A stretch of DNA of 53,978 nt from JBBPYR01 sp038199755 (GTDB lineage Bacteria; Chloroflexota; Ktedonobacteria; Ktedonobacterales; Ktedonobacteraceae), in the NCBI GenBank assembly GCA_038199755.1, contig JBBPYR010000187.1, positions 1 through 53,978 of the forward strand, given 5' to 3'. The notes beneath the pieces were generated by a model. It was not told the origin of the DNA and ran no database searches. It saw only the letters and a program-made list of their open reading frames with translations. Each line of letters begins with the position of its first letter. Positions within the stretch are counted from its first letter, which is position 1. This document shows, one piece after another, positions 40,918 to 48,912 of the stretch. Position numbers and translations under genes: made by a program.

Positions 40918-40945
40918 AAGCAGAGGAAATAACCTCTGCTTTTTT
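40918..40945 (+). terminator. Rho-independent terminator before aroF
   Basis: AAGCAGAGG (40918-40926), loop AAATAA, CCTCTGCTT (40933-40941), then T-run to 40945. It immediately abuts the preceding hairpin and ends 30 bp before the aroF ATG, the attenuator position. Confidence 0.85.
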
Positions 40946-40975
40946 GTTTGCCAAATGTAAGAGAGGATAGAGATC

Positions 40976-42058
40976 ATGATTATCACCACCCGTAATGAAG
41001 CAACCAGCGAAGAACGTGCCCACCTAATGACGTTACTCTGCCGTATCACTGGTAGCCAGCATCCCATTGCCACCTGCGAAATTGATGATAAGACCGTCAT
41101 TGCTCTTGACGGCGTGAAAGTTGACGTGGAAGCACAGCACCTGCTCGCCCAAGAAAAGGCCGTCGAGCGCGTACTAGCCATCAAAACCGCCTACCAACTC
41201 ATCAGCCGCGCCTTCAAGCCAGAGAACAGCCGCATCGTTGTTGGTGTGGGACATGATTGCACGCCCGTTGTCATCGGTGGCGATAATTCTACCCCTGTTC
41301 TCATCGCTGGCCCATGCGCGGTTGAAAATCGCGACCAACTCCTCTCTATCGCACGTGGCGTGAAGAACGCGGGCGCAAACATTCTCCGTGGTGGTGCCTT
41401 CAAGCCACGCACCTCCCCCTACCAGTTCCAGGGGCTGGGCATTGAGGGACTACACCTGCTCTCCGAGGCCCGTCAACTTACCGGCCTGCCCGTCATCACC
41501 GAGGTTATGGAACCAGACACCGTCGAGATCGTGGCTCACCATGCCGACATCCTGCAAATTGGCAGCCGCAACATGCAAAATTACCCGCTCCTCCTCGCTG
41601 CTGGTCGCCACAGTGCCAAACGCCCAGTCATGCTCAAGCGCGGCCTCTCCGCCACCATCGATGAATGGCTACTAGCTGCCGAATACATCATGGCAGCAGG
41701 CAATCCCAACGTCATGCTGTGTGAACGCGGCATCCGCAGCTATGACCCAATGACCCGTAACGTGCTTGACCTCTCCTGTGTCCCACTCCTGCACGAACTC
41801 ACCCACCTTCCCATCATCGTAGACCCCAGCCATGCCACAGGCCGTCGCGAACTCGTCCCCACCATGTCCCGCGCCAGCATCGCAGCTGGAGCTGAAGGGC
41901 TGATCATTGAAGTTCACACCGATCCCAATAATGCCCTCTGCGATGGGCGTCAATCCATCACACCCGAACAACTGGCAAAGATTGTGCGCGACACCCATAT
42001 GCTCACAGCCATGATGAACGAAGCAAGCGCAGTACAGGAATTGTCGAGAGTTGCATAA
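40976..42058 (+). CDS. aroF: 3-deoxy-7-phosphoheptulonate (DAHP) synthase, class I-beta type
   Basis: 360 residues. An N-terminal ferredoxin-like regulatory domain (1-85), as in Thermotoga DAHPS, precedes the KDOPS-like TIM barrel: AGPCAVE (111-117), RGGAFKPRTSPYQFQG (138-153), GLPVITEVMEPDTVE, LQIGSRNMQNYPLL, VMLKRGLSAT, LCERGIRSYD and IIVDPSHATGRRE. These are all the expected PEP, E4P and metal-site motifs. First step of aromatic amino-acid synthesis. GAGAGG lies about nine bases before the ATG. Control appears to be by an attenuator in its leader, with possible extra allosteric control by the N-terminal domain. No trp or other aro gene lies in the window. Confidence 0.95.
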   Translation: MIITTRNEATSEERAHLMTLLCRITGSQHPIATCEIDDKTVIALDGVKVDVEAQHLLAQEKAVERVLAIKTAYQLISRAFKPENSRIVVGVGHDCTPVVIGGDNSTPVLIAGPCAVENRDQLLSIARGVKNAGANILRGGAFKPRTSPYQFQGLGIEGLHLLSEARQLTGLPVITEVMEPDTVEIVAHHADILQIGSRNMQNYPLLLAAGRHSAKRPVMLKRGLSATIDEWLLAAEYIMAAGNPNVMLCERGIRSYDPMTRNVLDLSCVPLLHELTHLPIIVDPSHATGRRELVPTMSRASIAAGAEGLIIEVHTDPNNALCDGRQSITPEQLAKIVRDTHMLTAMMNEASAVQELSRVA

Positions 42059-42070
42059 CAATTACAACAT

Positions 42071-42146
42071 GGTAAGGGCAGTACATTCTCATGCGAAGCG
42101 TTATACGAAGCGTCGGCAGAATGCATGAGATTATGCTGCCCCTACC
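42071..42146 (+). terminator. Hairpin after aroF
   Basis: GGTAAGGGCAG (42071-42081) pairs with CTGCCCCTACC (42136-42146, one mismatch) and TCTCATGC (42087-42094) with GCATGAGA (42123-42130). Long stem, no T-run; terminator or RNA stabiliser. Confidence 0.55.
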
Positions 42147-42239
42147 ACGCATGGAACAAGTATGATATACTCTAGATAAGTGGAGAGAGAGTAGAACAAC
42201 TTTGTAGGGTGGATGACAGTAAGGCTTGAGGTGACAACT

Positions 42240-42812
42240 ATGCCAACACGCATTATTATTGCAGACGACGAAACCATTCAGCGCATGGACCTAAAAGATG
42301 TGCTGACCAAACAGGGCTATCTTGTGGTCGGTGAGGCAGGCGACGGCTTGAGTGCAGTCAACCTGGCCCGCGAGATACGTCCAGACCTCGTGATCATGGA
42401 TATTCGCATGCCCGATATGGATGGCATCGCAGCCGCCGAAACACTTACGCAGGAAAAAATCGCACCAGTGTTGTTGCTTACTGCCTTCGGTGATCAACCC
42501 CTCGTTGAACGCGCCAAAGAAGCGGGTGTCGTCAACTATGTCGTGAAGCCCCTGCGCGAAAGTGAAGTGGCTTCAGCCATTGAGATCGCGCTGGCCCGCT
42601 ATAACGAATTTCGCTCCCTTGAAGAGAAGACGCGCTCACTCACAGAACAACTGGAGACGCGCAAAATCGTCGAGCGGGCGAAAGGGCTTCTTATGGAAAA
42701 GCAAGGCCTGACTGAGGCCGAAGCTTTCCGCAAGATCCAAAAGGCCAGCATGAACAACCGCAAGTCTATGCGCGAAGTAGCAGAGGCCATTCTGCTCACT
42801 AACGAAATGTAA
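42240..42812 (+). CDS. ANTAR-domain response regulator
   Basis: 190 residues from ATG 42240, with GAGGTGA seven bases upstream; the earlier ATG 42213 is less supported. Receiver domain 1-120: acidic pair D9-D10, phospho-acceptor D54 in VIMDIRMPDMDG, T81, K103 in YVVKPL. A coiled linker (122-140) leads to the ANTAR RNA-binding domain (about 140-190): RKIVERAKGLLMEKQGLTEA EAFRKIQKAS. ANTAR proteins bind paired hairpins in nascent RNA and prevent termination. The cognate kinase is absent from the window; downstream target unknown. Confidence 0.93.
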   Translation: MPTRIIIADDETIQRMDLKDVLTKQGYLVVGEAGDGLSAVNLAREIRPDLVIMDIRMPDMDGIAAAETLTQEKIAPVLLLTAFGDQPLVERAKEAGVVNYVVKPLRESEVASAIEIALARYNEFRSLEEKTRSLTEQLETRKIVERAKGLLMEKQGLTEAEAFRKIQKASMNNRKSMREVAEAILLTNEM

Positions 42813-42815
42813 TCG

Positions 42816-42844
42816 TGTGGGGCCGCACTTTGTGCGGCCCCACA
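42816..42844. terminator. Hairpin after ANTAR regulator gene
   Basis: TGTGGGGCCGCAC (42816-42828) pairs with GTGCGGCCCCACA (42832-42844) around TTT. Very stable, no T-run. Confidence 0.65.
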
Positions 42845-42874
42845 TGGGCACTCTAGTAATAGATTTGAGTAGTC

Positions 42875-43987
42875 ATGTCATCGGTAATCAGCCAAGAAAA
42901 GACCGTTGTTATTGTCGGCATTCGTTTTCGTCCAGCCGGGCGTATTTACTACTTTGACCCACAGGAACAATCTTTTCATACTGGACAATTTGTCATTGTC
43001 GAGACAGTACGTGGAGTAGAGGCTGGACGCGTGGTGATCGCCCCCAAGAAAATTGCGGAGAGCGATTTAAGCGATCCGCTCAAACCAGTTCAACGCCTTG
43101 CTACCGAAGACGAATTGCGCATGATGCTCTCTTTCAAAAGCAAAGAGAAAGAGGCAATAGTTCGTTGTGCCGAACGCATCTCGCAACATCGTTTACCAAT
43201 GAAACTCGTCGAGGCCGAATACACCTTTGATGGCAGCCGACTCACCTTCTATTTTACGGCAGAAGAGCGCGTCGATTTTCGCGTGCTTGTTCGTGACCTG
43301 GCTGCTACCTTTCGTACACGCATCGAACTACGCCAGATCGGAGCGCGTGACCAGGCCAAACTTCAGGGTGGCATTGGCCCATGTGGTAAAACACTGTGCT
43401 GCAGCTCCTGGATCAGCGAGTTCGGGGTCGTCTCTATCAAAATGGCAAAAGAACAGGGACTACCACTTAACCCCGCAAAAATCTCCGGCGTCTGCGGACG
43501 TTTGCTTTGCTGCCTCTCATACGAGAACGATAATTATATTCAGAGCAAGCAACAAATGCCAGCAATCGGCTCTATGCTCCCAACACCCAGCGGACTCGGA
43601 CGTGTTGTCTCCGTCAATGTACCTCACAGTACGGTTGAAGTCCTACTCGAAAGCGGCGTCATCATTCAGACGCCCGTTCACCAACCCGAAAATGAGCAAG
43701 CAGCGATGACTGGTTCGGCCAACAAAGAGGCCAGAGGGTGTGGCAGTTGTAGTGCTAAAAGCGGCGGCGGTGGTTGTAGCTCCTGTGGCGTTAGCAGCGC
43801 GAGCAGTGATAGCACAAGCAGTAGCAGTGGCGGTTGTGGCTGTGGCAAGAGCGGTAGCGGGAGGGGTGGTTGTAGCACAAAAGCACATGACACAAAAAGC
43901 AAAGGTTGCGCTTCTTGTAGTATTTCGTCCGCTCAGGGTGTCCCGTCCTCCAATAGAAATGAAGAAAGCAAGCAAACAGTTAGGTGA
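42875..43987 (+). CDS. PSP1/RicT (YaaT)-like protein with cysteine-rich tail
   Basis: 370 residues. Residues about 10-270 are the PSP1 domain, with GVEAGRVVI, FYFTAEERVDFRVLVRDLA and the paired motifs GPCGKTLCC (168-176) and GVCGRLLCC (205-213). In Bacillus RicT the corresponding cysteines hold a Fe-S cluster in the RicAFT complex that affects RNA processing and development. The C-terminal 85 residues are Gly/Ser-rich with nine Cys (289, 292, 301, 304, 321, 323, 333, 345, 348), several as CxxC or CxC, suggesting further metal binding. No RicA or RicF homologue is adjacent. A band-7 protein follows 20 bp later, likely co-transcribed. Confidence 0.88.
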   Translation: MSSVISQEKTVVIVGIRFRPAGRIYYFDPQEQSFHTGQFVIVETVRGVEAGRVVIAPKKIAESDLSDPLKPVQRLATEDELRMMLSFKSKEKEAIVRCAERISQHRLPMKLVEAEYTFDGSRLTFYFTAEERVDFRVLVRDLAATFRTRIELRQIGARDQAKLQGGIGPCGKTLCCSSWISEFGVVSIKMAKEQGLPLNPAKISGVCGRLLCCLSYENDNYIQSKQQMPAIGSMLPTPSGLGRVVSVNVPHSTVEVLLESGVIIQTPVHQPENEQAAMTGSANKEARGCGSCSAKSGGGGCSSCGVSSASSDSTSSSSGGCGCGKSGSGRGGCSTKAHDTKSKGCASCSISSAQGVPSSNRNEESKQTVR

Positions 43988-44007
43988 AGAGAGGAAGGTG
44001 AGTACAA

Positions 44008-45654
44008 ATGTCATCCAATGAAGCAAATCATACGAACTCAGGTTCAACATGGCAGGGCCCCCTGAATGGTGTAAACGGCATCCCTATGCAGCAACAGCAG
44101 TCATCACAGCCACCATTCACGACAACGCAACCCACGCCACGACAACAGCCCATGCCCCCAGTATCTCCAGAACCCAATACTCCCAGCGATCATTCTTTGG
44201 TGTACGACTCTTCTGATCCCCTGCCGTTGTTTGCACCAGAATACCCTGCAGAGGATACAGATACCAACCTTATCAACGCTCAAAATATGCCAGAGGAAGA
44301 TTTTGACCTGCCAGAGTCGGTTGACCAACCCGTCTCTCGTATGGAGCTACTCGCGCAAATAGGGCAATATGTCTCGCTAGTGCTGGCACCGCTACTTTTC
44401 GCTGGTCTCACCTGCCTTTTCGTGTTACCATTGGTCGCGAATGGACGCGCCAAAATTCCAGTAGAAGGACTTTGGCCGCTGGCTCTCGTGATTATCGCTA
44501 TCGCCATCGCGCAAGGAGTCGCCGTCTACTACTCCGGTTCCAATAACGTCTTTTGGGCAATGAGCACCGTTGGAGCCTTTTTTCTCTTCTTGCTGGTCGG
44601 TTGCTTCGCCATCTTTGGCGTGATCCCCACCTTCTTCCTGCTTGCAGTCTTGATCGTGCTTACGATTATTTTGGCACGCCTCTACGTCCGCCAAGTGCCA
44701 CAGGGCACGGTCGATATGGTCTATCTCTTTGGAAAGTATAACCGCACCCTTGATCCCGGTTTCAACATTCTCTTGCCATGGGAAAAGATACATAACAAAG
44801 GCATCAAGGTAACAGAGCGCACTTGGGCCAGTCCACTACTACGCGTGCAGATGTCACGCACGGAGGACGTAGAAATTAGCGCGACCATATCTTATCAACT
44901 TATACCTGAACAGGCACACATCGCCATCACCCAGGTCGATGCTTGGGAAGCAAATTTACAGGAGCTATTCAACACGACCATCAAGAATGTCGCCACCTCG
45001 ATTTCTCCTGATGATCTTCTGGCATGGCAACGCGGTATGCGTTCACGCCTTGCCCCTACAAGCACATTGAACAGCCCTTTTGAAAATAACCCGCGTTGGG
45101 AGCAGATCAACAACACACTGTTCCAGTATATGCGCGATAAAGCTATCCAACGTGGCATACAGGTGAACTGGGTACATGTGCGCGACGCAAAGCTCATGCC
45201 ACATGGGGCGACCACCCTGGAAAGTACCAGCGAGGCGCGCCCAAGCAACACCGCCACTACGCAACCAGACAAAGGCATGCCGAGCAAACAAAGCCGAGCA
45301 TCCTCCGCAGCCACTCCTGCCCCTGCGGTTGACCTACCTAATATCAGCAACGAGGCGTTAGAAAAAGTTCTCATGACGGCCTATCGCGAGGTACGCAACG
45401 GCAAGATTACCGACCCCAGCACCATTCGTCATCTCGCGCAACAGTTTGAAGCCGTCGCGAGAGACCCTGAAAAAAATAAACATGTCAGCTTCGACGCGAA
45501 GCGTGCAGCCGATAATCTGTATGAAGAAGCCCAAAGCAAATATGAAGAGGCCCTGCAGAATGAATTGCCCGCGAACAACATCCACAACGACGAGACCAAG
45601 ACTGACTGGAATCTCCGTAAACCCAGCGATGAAAACACCCACTTAGGCGGCTAA
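44008..45654 (+). CDS. Band 7/SPFH-domain membrane protein
   Basis: 548 residues. A Pro/Gln-rich, acidic cytoplasmic N-terminus (1-110), three hydrophobic helices (about 122-145, 152-170, 180-230), then the SPFH domain from about 233: VPQGTVDMVYLFGKYNRTLD PGFNILLPWEK, RTWASPLLRVQMSRTEDVEI, and a helical coiled region. The C-terminal part after residue 400 is disordered followed by a helix (ALEKVLMTAYREVRNG). SPFH proteins organise membrane microdomains. GTGAGT precedes the ATG region with AGGAAGG 10 bases upstream. Follows the PSP1-like gene by 20 bp. Confidence 0.85.
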   Translation: MSSNEANHTNSGSTWQGPLNGVNGIPMQQQQSSQPPFTTTQPTPRQQPMPPVSPEPNTPSDHSLVYDSSDPLPLFAPEYPAEDTDTNLINAQNMPEEDFDLPESVDQPVSRMELLAQIGQYVSLVLAPLLFAGLTCLFVLPLVANGRAKIPVEGLWPLALVIIAIAIAQGVAVYYSGSNNVFWAMSTVGAFFLFLLVGCFAIFGVIPTFFLLAVLIVLTIILARLYVRQVPQGTVDMVYLFGKYNRTLDPGFNILLPWEKIHNKGIKVTERTWASPLLRVQMSRTEDVEISATISYQLIPEQAHIAITQVDAWEANLQELFNTTIKNVATSISPDDLLAWQRGMRSRLAPTSTLNSPFENNPRWEQINNTLFQYMRDKAIQRGIQVNWVHVRDAKLMPHGATTLESTSEARPSNTATTQPDKGMPSKQSRASSAATPAPAVDLPNISNEALEKVLMTAYREVRNGKITDPSTIRHLAQQFEAVARDPEKNKHVSFDAKRAADNLYEEAQSKYEEALQNELPANNIHNDETKTDWNLRKPSDENTHLGG

Positions 45655-45672
45655 TCATCATCACCGCAGCAT

Positions 45673-45714
45673 AGCAGAAAGGGCTCGTAGCAATTGCCAC
45701 GAGCCCTTTCTGCT
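45673..45714. terminator. Bidirectional hairpin terminator
   Basis: AGCAGAAAGGGCTCGT (45673-45688) pairs with ACGAGCCCTTTCTGCT (45699-45714); an A-C mismatch and an inner GCAATTGC close it. Between converging genes. Confidence 0.8.
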
Positions 45715-45726
45715 GTATCGAAAGTA

Positions 45727-46248
45727 TTATTTTGATTGGGCAAGTGTTGTCACCACCTGCTCTGCCTTCCCCGGCTCCATCGAGCGTAGTGCGGCGAGTT
45801 CATCATTGAGAATGACACTGTTCGTTTTCGGGTCAAATACCACATCATCACGCGTGCAATAGTCTAACGTCTTCCACACGGCTATGGCCTGATCCCAGGC
45901 GGGGAAACGTTCTGTCGCCTCCGCGTCACCCTTCACCACACGCTGGAATGCAATATAGGACGTTACCAACGCGGTAACAATAGTGAGCAGCGTCAACACC
46001 ACCAACACTAATTGTACCGCGGCTGGCAGGACAGCCTCAGACCCAATCAACACCACAATCAGAAAGACAAAGATGCCTACCAGGATACCAGCACCGAGAA
46101 TCGTCGGCAACATGCGAATATTCTTGGTTGGCATATCTGGCGGCGCGGCACGCGCTACACCAGACTCATATGCGGCTTGCAGCGTCTTTACCTGATCTGC
46201 CTGCTTACACACTGGACAAGTGGGGGTTTGTGCGTCAACAGATGCCAT
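45727..46248 (-). CDS. Hypothetical membrane protein with N-terminal CxxC
   Basis: 173 residues. A single CPVC near residue 11 followed by a helical stretch, then two adjacent membrane helices (about 46-70, ILGAGILVGIFVFLIVVLIG; about 75-98, VQLVLVVLTLLTIVTALVTS), and a cytoplasmic domain with Trp and a YCTRDDVVFDPKTNS segment and FDP-like strand. The CxxC suggests a half zinc ribbon; the second pair is missing unless C at about 131 contributes. Converges on the band-7 gene. Function unknown. Confidence 0.7.
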   Translation of the reverse strand: MASVDAQTPTCPVCKQADQVKTLQAAYESGVARAAPPDMPTKNIRMLPTILGAGILVGIFVFLIVVLIGSEAVLPAAVQLVLVVLTLLTIVTALVTSYIAFQRVVKGDAEATERFPAWDQAIAVWKTLDYCTRDDVVFDPKTNSVILNDELAALRSMEPGKAEQVVTTLAQSK

Positions 46249-46426
46249 GTATAAACAAACCTACCTTTCTCATAACGAATAATAAATTTGGGCAAGGTAC
46301 AAAGATACCATAAAATAATGTCTCTACATCTAGCATAACACGTTGTCACCTATTCGACAACGTTTCAGACATATGAATTTTAGCGTACCGGTGAGCAACG
46401 CGGCTCACCCTCTCGCATAATACTAT

Positions 46427-46456
46427 TTGACACAATTCCCCTCTAACCGCTACACT
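46427..46456 (+). promoter_or_regulatory. Promoter of the mazG-type gene
   Basis: TTGACA (46427-46432), 18-bp spacer, TACACT (46451-46456). It is 46 bp before the ATG at 46502 and lies within what would be the coding part if the gene started earlier, supporting the later start. A small hairpin (GGTGAGC 46390-46396 / GCTCACC 46403-46409) lies just upstream. Confidence 0.65.
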
Positions 46457-46501
46457 ATCGACAATAAGCACTACACATCACAGAGAGGACATTTCATTTT
46501 C

Positions 46502-48031
46502 ATGACCAACGCAGCCATCACCATCCTGGGCCTCGGCCCTGGTAGCATACATGACCTTACCATACAAGCACGCGCCACACTCGTACAGGCCGCACAAACA
46601 CAGCAGACCGTCTACTTTCGCACCACCATCCATCCAACCGTTGACGCACTTCAACAAACCATACCCGACCTACAGATTCGCTCGTTTGACTCCCTCTATG
46701 ACGAGTCGGACAACTGGGATAGCCTGTACACGCAAATCGCCGAAACGGTCTGCACTCTGGCGCAACAACAGCCCATTATCTACGCCGTACCCGGCCATCC
46801 CTTGATCGGCGAATCCTCAGTGCAGCTCGTGCTACAACGCGCCAAAGCGCACAACATCAGCACAACCATCGTCGCAGGCCTGTCCTTTCTTGAGCCAGTT
46901 TGCACGCTCCTCGATCTCGACCCCTTTAACGCGGGCATGCAGATTGTTGATGCCACCAACCTCGCCGCCCAAAGGAACGACGAGATCGCGGGCAAAATTA
47001 TTCCCACCGCGCCCCTGCTCGTCACACAGGTCTATAACCGCCGCCTCGCCAGCGAGGTAAAACTGGCTCTCAGCGAGTGCTATCCCGACGAATGGCCCGT
47101 CAAGCTGGTACGCGCCGCCGGTATTCAACTCGATGGTAGCGAGGAGAGCGAGGTGGTCATCGACATGCCCCTCTACGAATTAGACCGCGAAAACTATGCG
47201 AACCACCTGAGTACCCTCTACGTGCCGCCTGTCGATATGCTCACCTCGCTACGCCTCCCCGAAACGCTGCGCTACATAACAATGCGCCTGCGCCGCGAAC
47301 CCGATGGCTGCCCGTGGGATCGCAAGCAAACGCACCAGAGCCTCACCCGTTACGCCCTGGAAGAAGCCTATGAGGTCGTCGAAGCCATCGAAGAAAATGA
47401 CATGGATCACCTCGCCGAAGAACTCGGCGACCTCCTGCTCCAGGTCTACCTGCACTCCGAGATCGCACGGCAGGAAGGGGATTTTACGCTTGGCGATGTC
47501 TACGAAAACGTCAACGCCAAGCTCATACGTCGCCACCCGCACGTCTTCGGCGATGTCGAGGTAAGCAACGCTGGACAGGTCGTGCAAAACTGGGAGGCCA
47601 TCAAACGTCAGGAAAAGGAGGCGGCAGGCATCAAACAACCGGAAAGCATTCTGGATGGCGTTCCCCTAGCCTCGCCTGCCCTCACCGTCGCGCAAGAATA
47701 TCAGAAAAAGGCCGTCAAAGCTGGCTTCCACTACAACACCATCGATTGGGTCTATCGCAAACTAGACGAGGAGATCGCCGAGCTACAGCAGGCCAGCGAC
47801 CCCGCACACATCCTGGAAGAAGTGGGCGACGTACTCTTCATGGCCGCCATGATCGCCGACTCCCACAACATCAACGCCGAAGCCGCCCTGCGCGCCGCCA
47901 ACCGCAAGTTCCGCATCCGCTTCCTCGCCATGGAACACCTCATCCGCGAGCAGGGCCGCGAACACAGCTCATACAGCACCCAAGAATGGGGACAACTCTG
48001 GGAGCTTGCCAAGAGGCAATTGCAGCAATAA
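46502..48031 (+). CDS. mazG: Tetrapyrrole methylase-MazG fusion NTP pyrophosphohydrolase (YabN-like)
   Basis: 509 residues from ATG 46502 (GAGAGGA 12 bases upstream). Residues 1-220 are a tetrapyrrole (corrin/porphyrin) methylase-like domain: AITILGLGPGSIHDLTIQAR, IYAVPGHPLIGESSVQLVL. Then a MazG domain from about 255: RLRREPDGCPWDRKQTHQSL, LEEAYEVVEAIEE and AEELGDLLLQVYLHSEIA, the metal-binding ExxE..ExxD pattern, and a second MazG half at the C-terminus (LDEEIAELQQ, LEEVGDVLFMAAMIA). The B. subtilis YabN has the same build; MazG hydrolyses NTPs including damaged ones. Methylase activity of this fusion class is unproven. Confidence 0.92.
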   Translation: MTNAAITILGLGPGSIHDLTIQARATLVQAAQTQQTVYFRTTIHPTVDALQQTIPDLQIRSFDSLYDESDNWDSLYTQIAETVCTLAQQQPIIYAVPGHPLIGESSVQLVLQRAKAHNISTTIVAGLSFLEPVCTLLDLDPFNAGMQIVDATNLAAQRNDEIAGKIIPTAPLLVTQVYNRRLASEVKLALSECYPDEWPVKLVRAAGIQLDGSEESEVVIDMPLYELDRENYANHLSTLYVPPVDMLTSLRLPETLRYITMRLRREPDGCPWDRKQTHQSLTRYALEEAYEVVEAIEENDMDHLAEELGDLLLQVYLHSEIARQEGDFTLGDVYENVNAKLIRRHPHVFGDVEVSNAGQVVQNWEAIKRQEKEAAGIKQPESILDGVPLASPALTVAQEYQKKAVKAGFHYNTIDWVYRKLDEEIAELQQASDPAHILEEVGDVLFMAAMIADSHNINAEAALRAANRKFRIRFLAMEHLIREQGREHSSYSTQEWGQLWELAKRQLQQ

Positions 48032-48107
48032 TACTGTTCTCTGCTGAAAAAGGCTGTAGGGATCAGATTTTGGAGATGAATGAATTAATATGGTGGATGG
48101 TTCAGAA

Positions 48108-48371
48108 GCAGCAGCGAAGCGCGCTGCAGGCCCCCGTAGGGGCGGCATTTATGACTCCTTACAGCATGCCTGAGTGCGATAGCACTAGCGCGACAGCGCG
48201 TTGGCATGCTGAATAAGATGTGACGCCCTCGTACCCGTTCTGTTTGTGTTATTACCAGGATAATTCGTTAATCATGGAAGCCGCTGTAGGGGCCAGATTG
48301 ATCGCCTGTGAACGGGTACGGGGGCGTCATAAATGCCAGCCCCTACGGCCTGCAGCGCGCTTCGCTGCTGC
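48108..48371. mobile_element. MITE-like element with ~46-bp terminal inverted repeats
   Basis: The left end (48108-48155) starts GCAGCAGCGAAGCGCGCTGC and ends GGCATTTATGAC; the right end (48326-48371) is its reverse complement apart from 2-3 indels. No coding region inside; the interior contains a GTAGGGGC repeat (48283-48305) and an inner pair TACCCGTT / AACGGGTA. The related end GGGCGTCATAAATGC recurs at 53847-53861. This fills the 48032-48411 gap between mazG and the HNH-like gene. Confidence 0.7.
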
Positions 48372-48411
48372 CTACGCTTGGTAAACACGATTAGCGCGTT
48401 CACAGCGCAAC

Positions 48412-48912
48412 TCATTGCGCGGGCACGGACGTGCCATGTTCCTTGTGTGTTCGCAGCTGTGCAAAATAGCTTTGAATGCGTTCATTCTCTTTTTTGGGAT
48501 TGTGCCGACAGCGATAACAGGCTGGGAGGCAATTCAGAGCGGTCGTCCCGGCTTGCGATATGGGAAGAAAGTGGCTCATGACTTGGACTGGCTGCTCCTG
48601 ACAATAAGCACAACGCCAGTGAAAATAATTGAGCACCTCAATCCACTCAACCAGCGACAGGGTGGCTTCCGCGTGGAGCGTCCTTGCGCGGAAGCACTGC
48701 CTCTCAACACGATCTAGCTCGCGAATAAGGAGCTGATAGATCTCTTCCGTTCCCGCAAGTTGTCGAATCGTGCAACGCAAGTTCCTGTGCGTAGCCGTCC
48801 ACTGGGCAACCTCTAGCAGCGTCTGAGTTTCTTCCAGCAACATAGCAAAAGCCTCCTGCATTGATAGACATGCTAAGCTTGGCTCCGTTCTTTCCAGGGC
48901 AGCTTCTAGCAA
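48412..48912 (-). CDS. HNH-like domain protein
   Basis: 166 residues if TTG 48912 is used; ATG 48861 is an alternative and neither has a good ribosome site. The N-terminal 90 residues are helical. Residues about 97-140 carry an HNH-like zinc-bound fold: FHWRCAYCQEQPVQ, then SHFLPISQAGTTALNCLPAC and YRCRHNPKKEN. Two CxxC pairs and the His of the usual DH are present, but the Asp is Ser. HNH domains occur in nucleases; catalysis is plausible but the motif is atypical. It stands alone beside repeats, with no methylase or toxin partner. Confidence 0.65.
   Translation of the reverse strand: MLEAALERTEPSLACLSMQEAFAMLLEETQTLLEVAQWTATHRNLRCTIRQLAGTEEIYQLLIRELDRVERQCFRARTLHAEATLSLVEWIEVLNYFHWRCAYCQEQPVQVMSHFLPISQAGTTALNCLPACYRCRHNPKKENERIQSYFAQLRTHKEHGTSVPAQ

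Noticed and set aside
40755..40945. T-box riboswitch before aroF
   Set aside because: The conserved T-box sequence (AGGGTGGNACCGCG) is not present; the aromatic leader frame explains the layout better.
46427..46501. Earlier TTG start for the MazG fusion
   Set aside because: The TTG is part of the -35 TTGACA; the methylase domain starts normally at ATG 46502.
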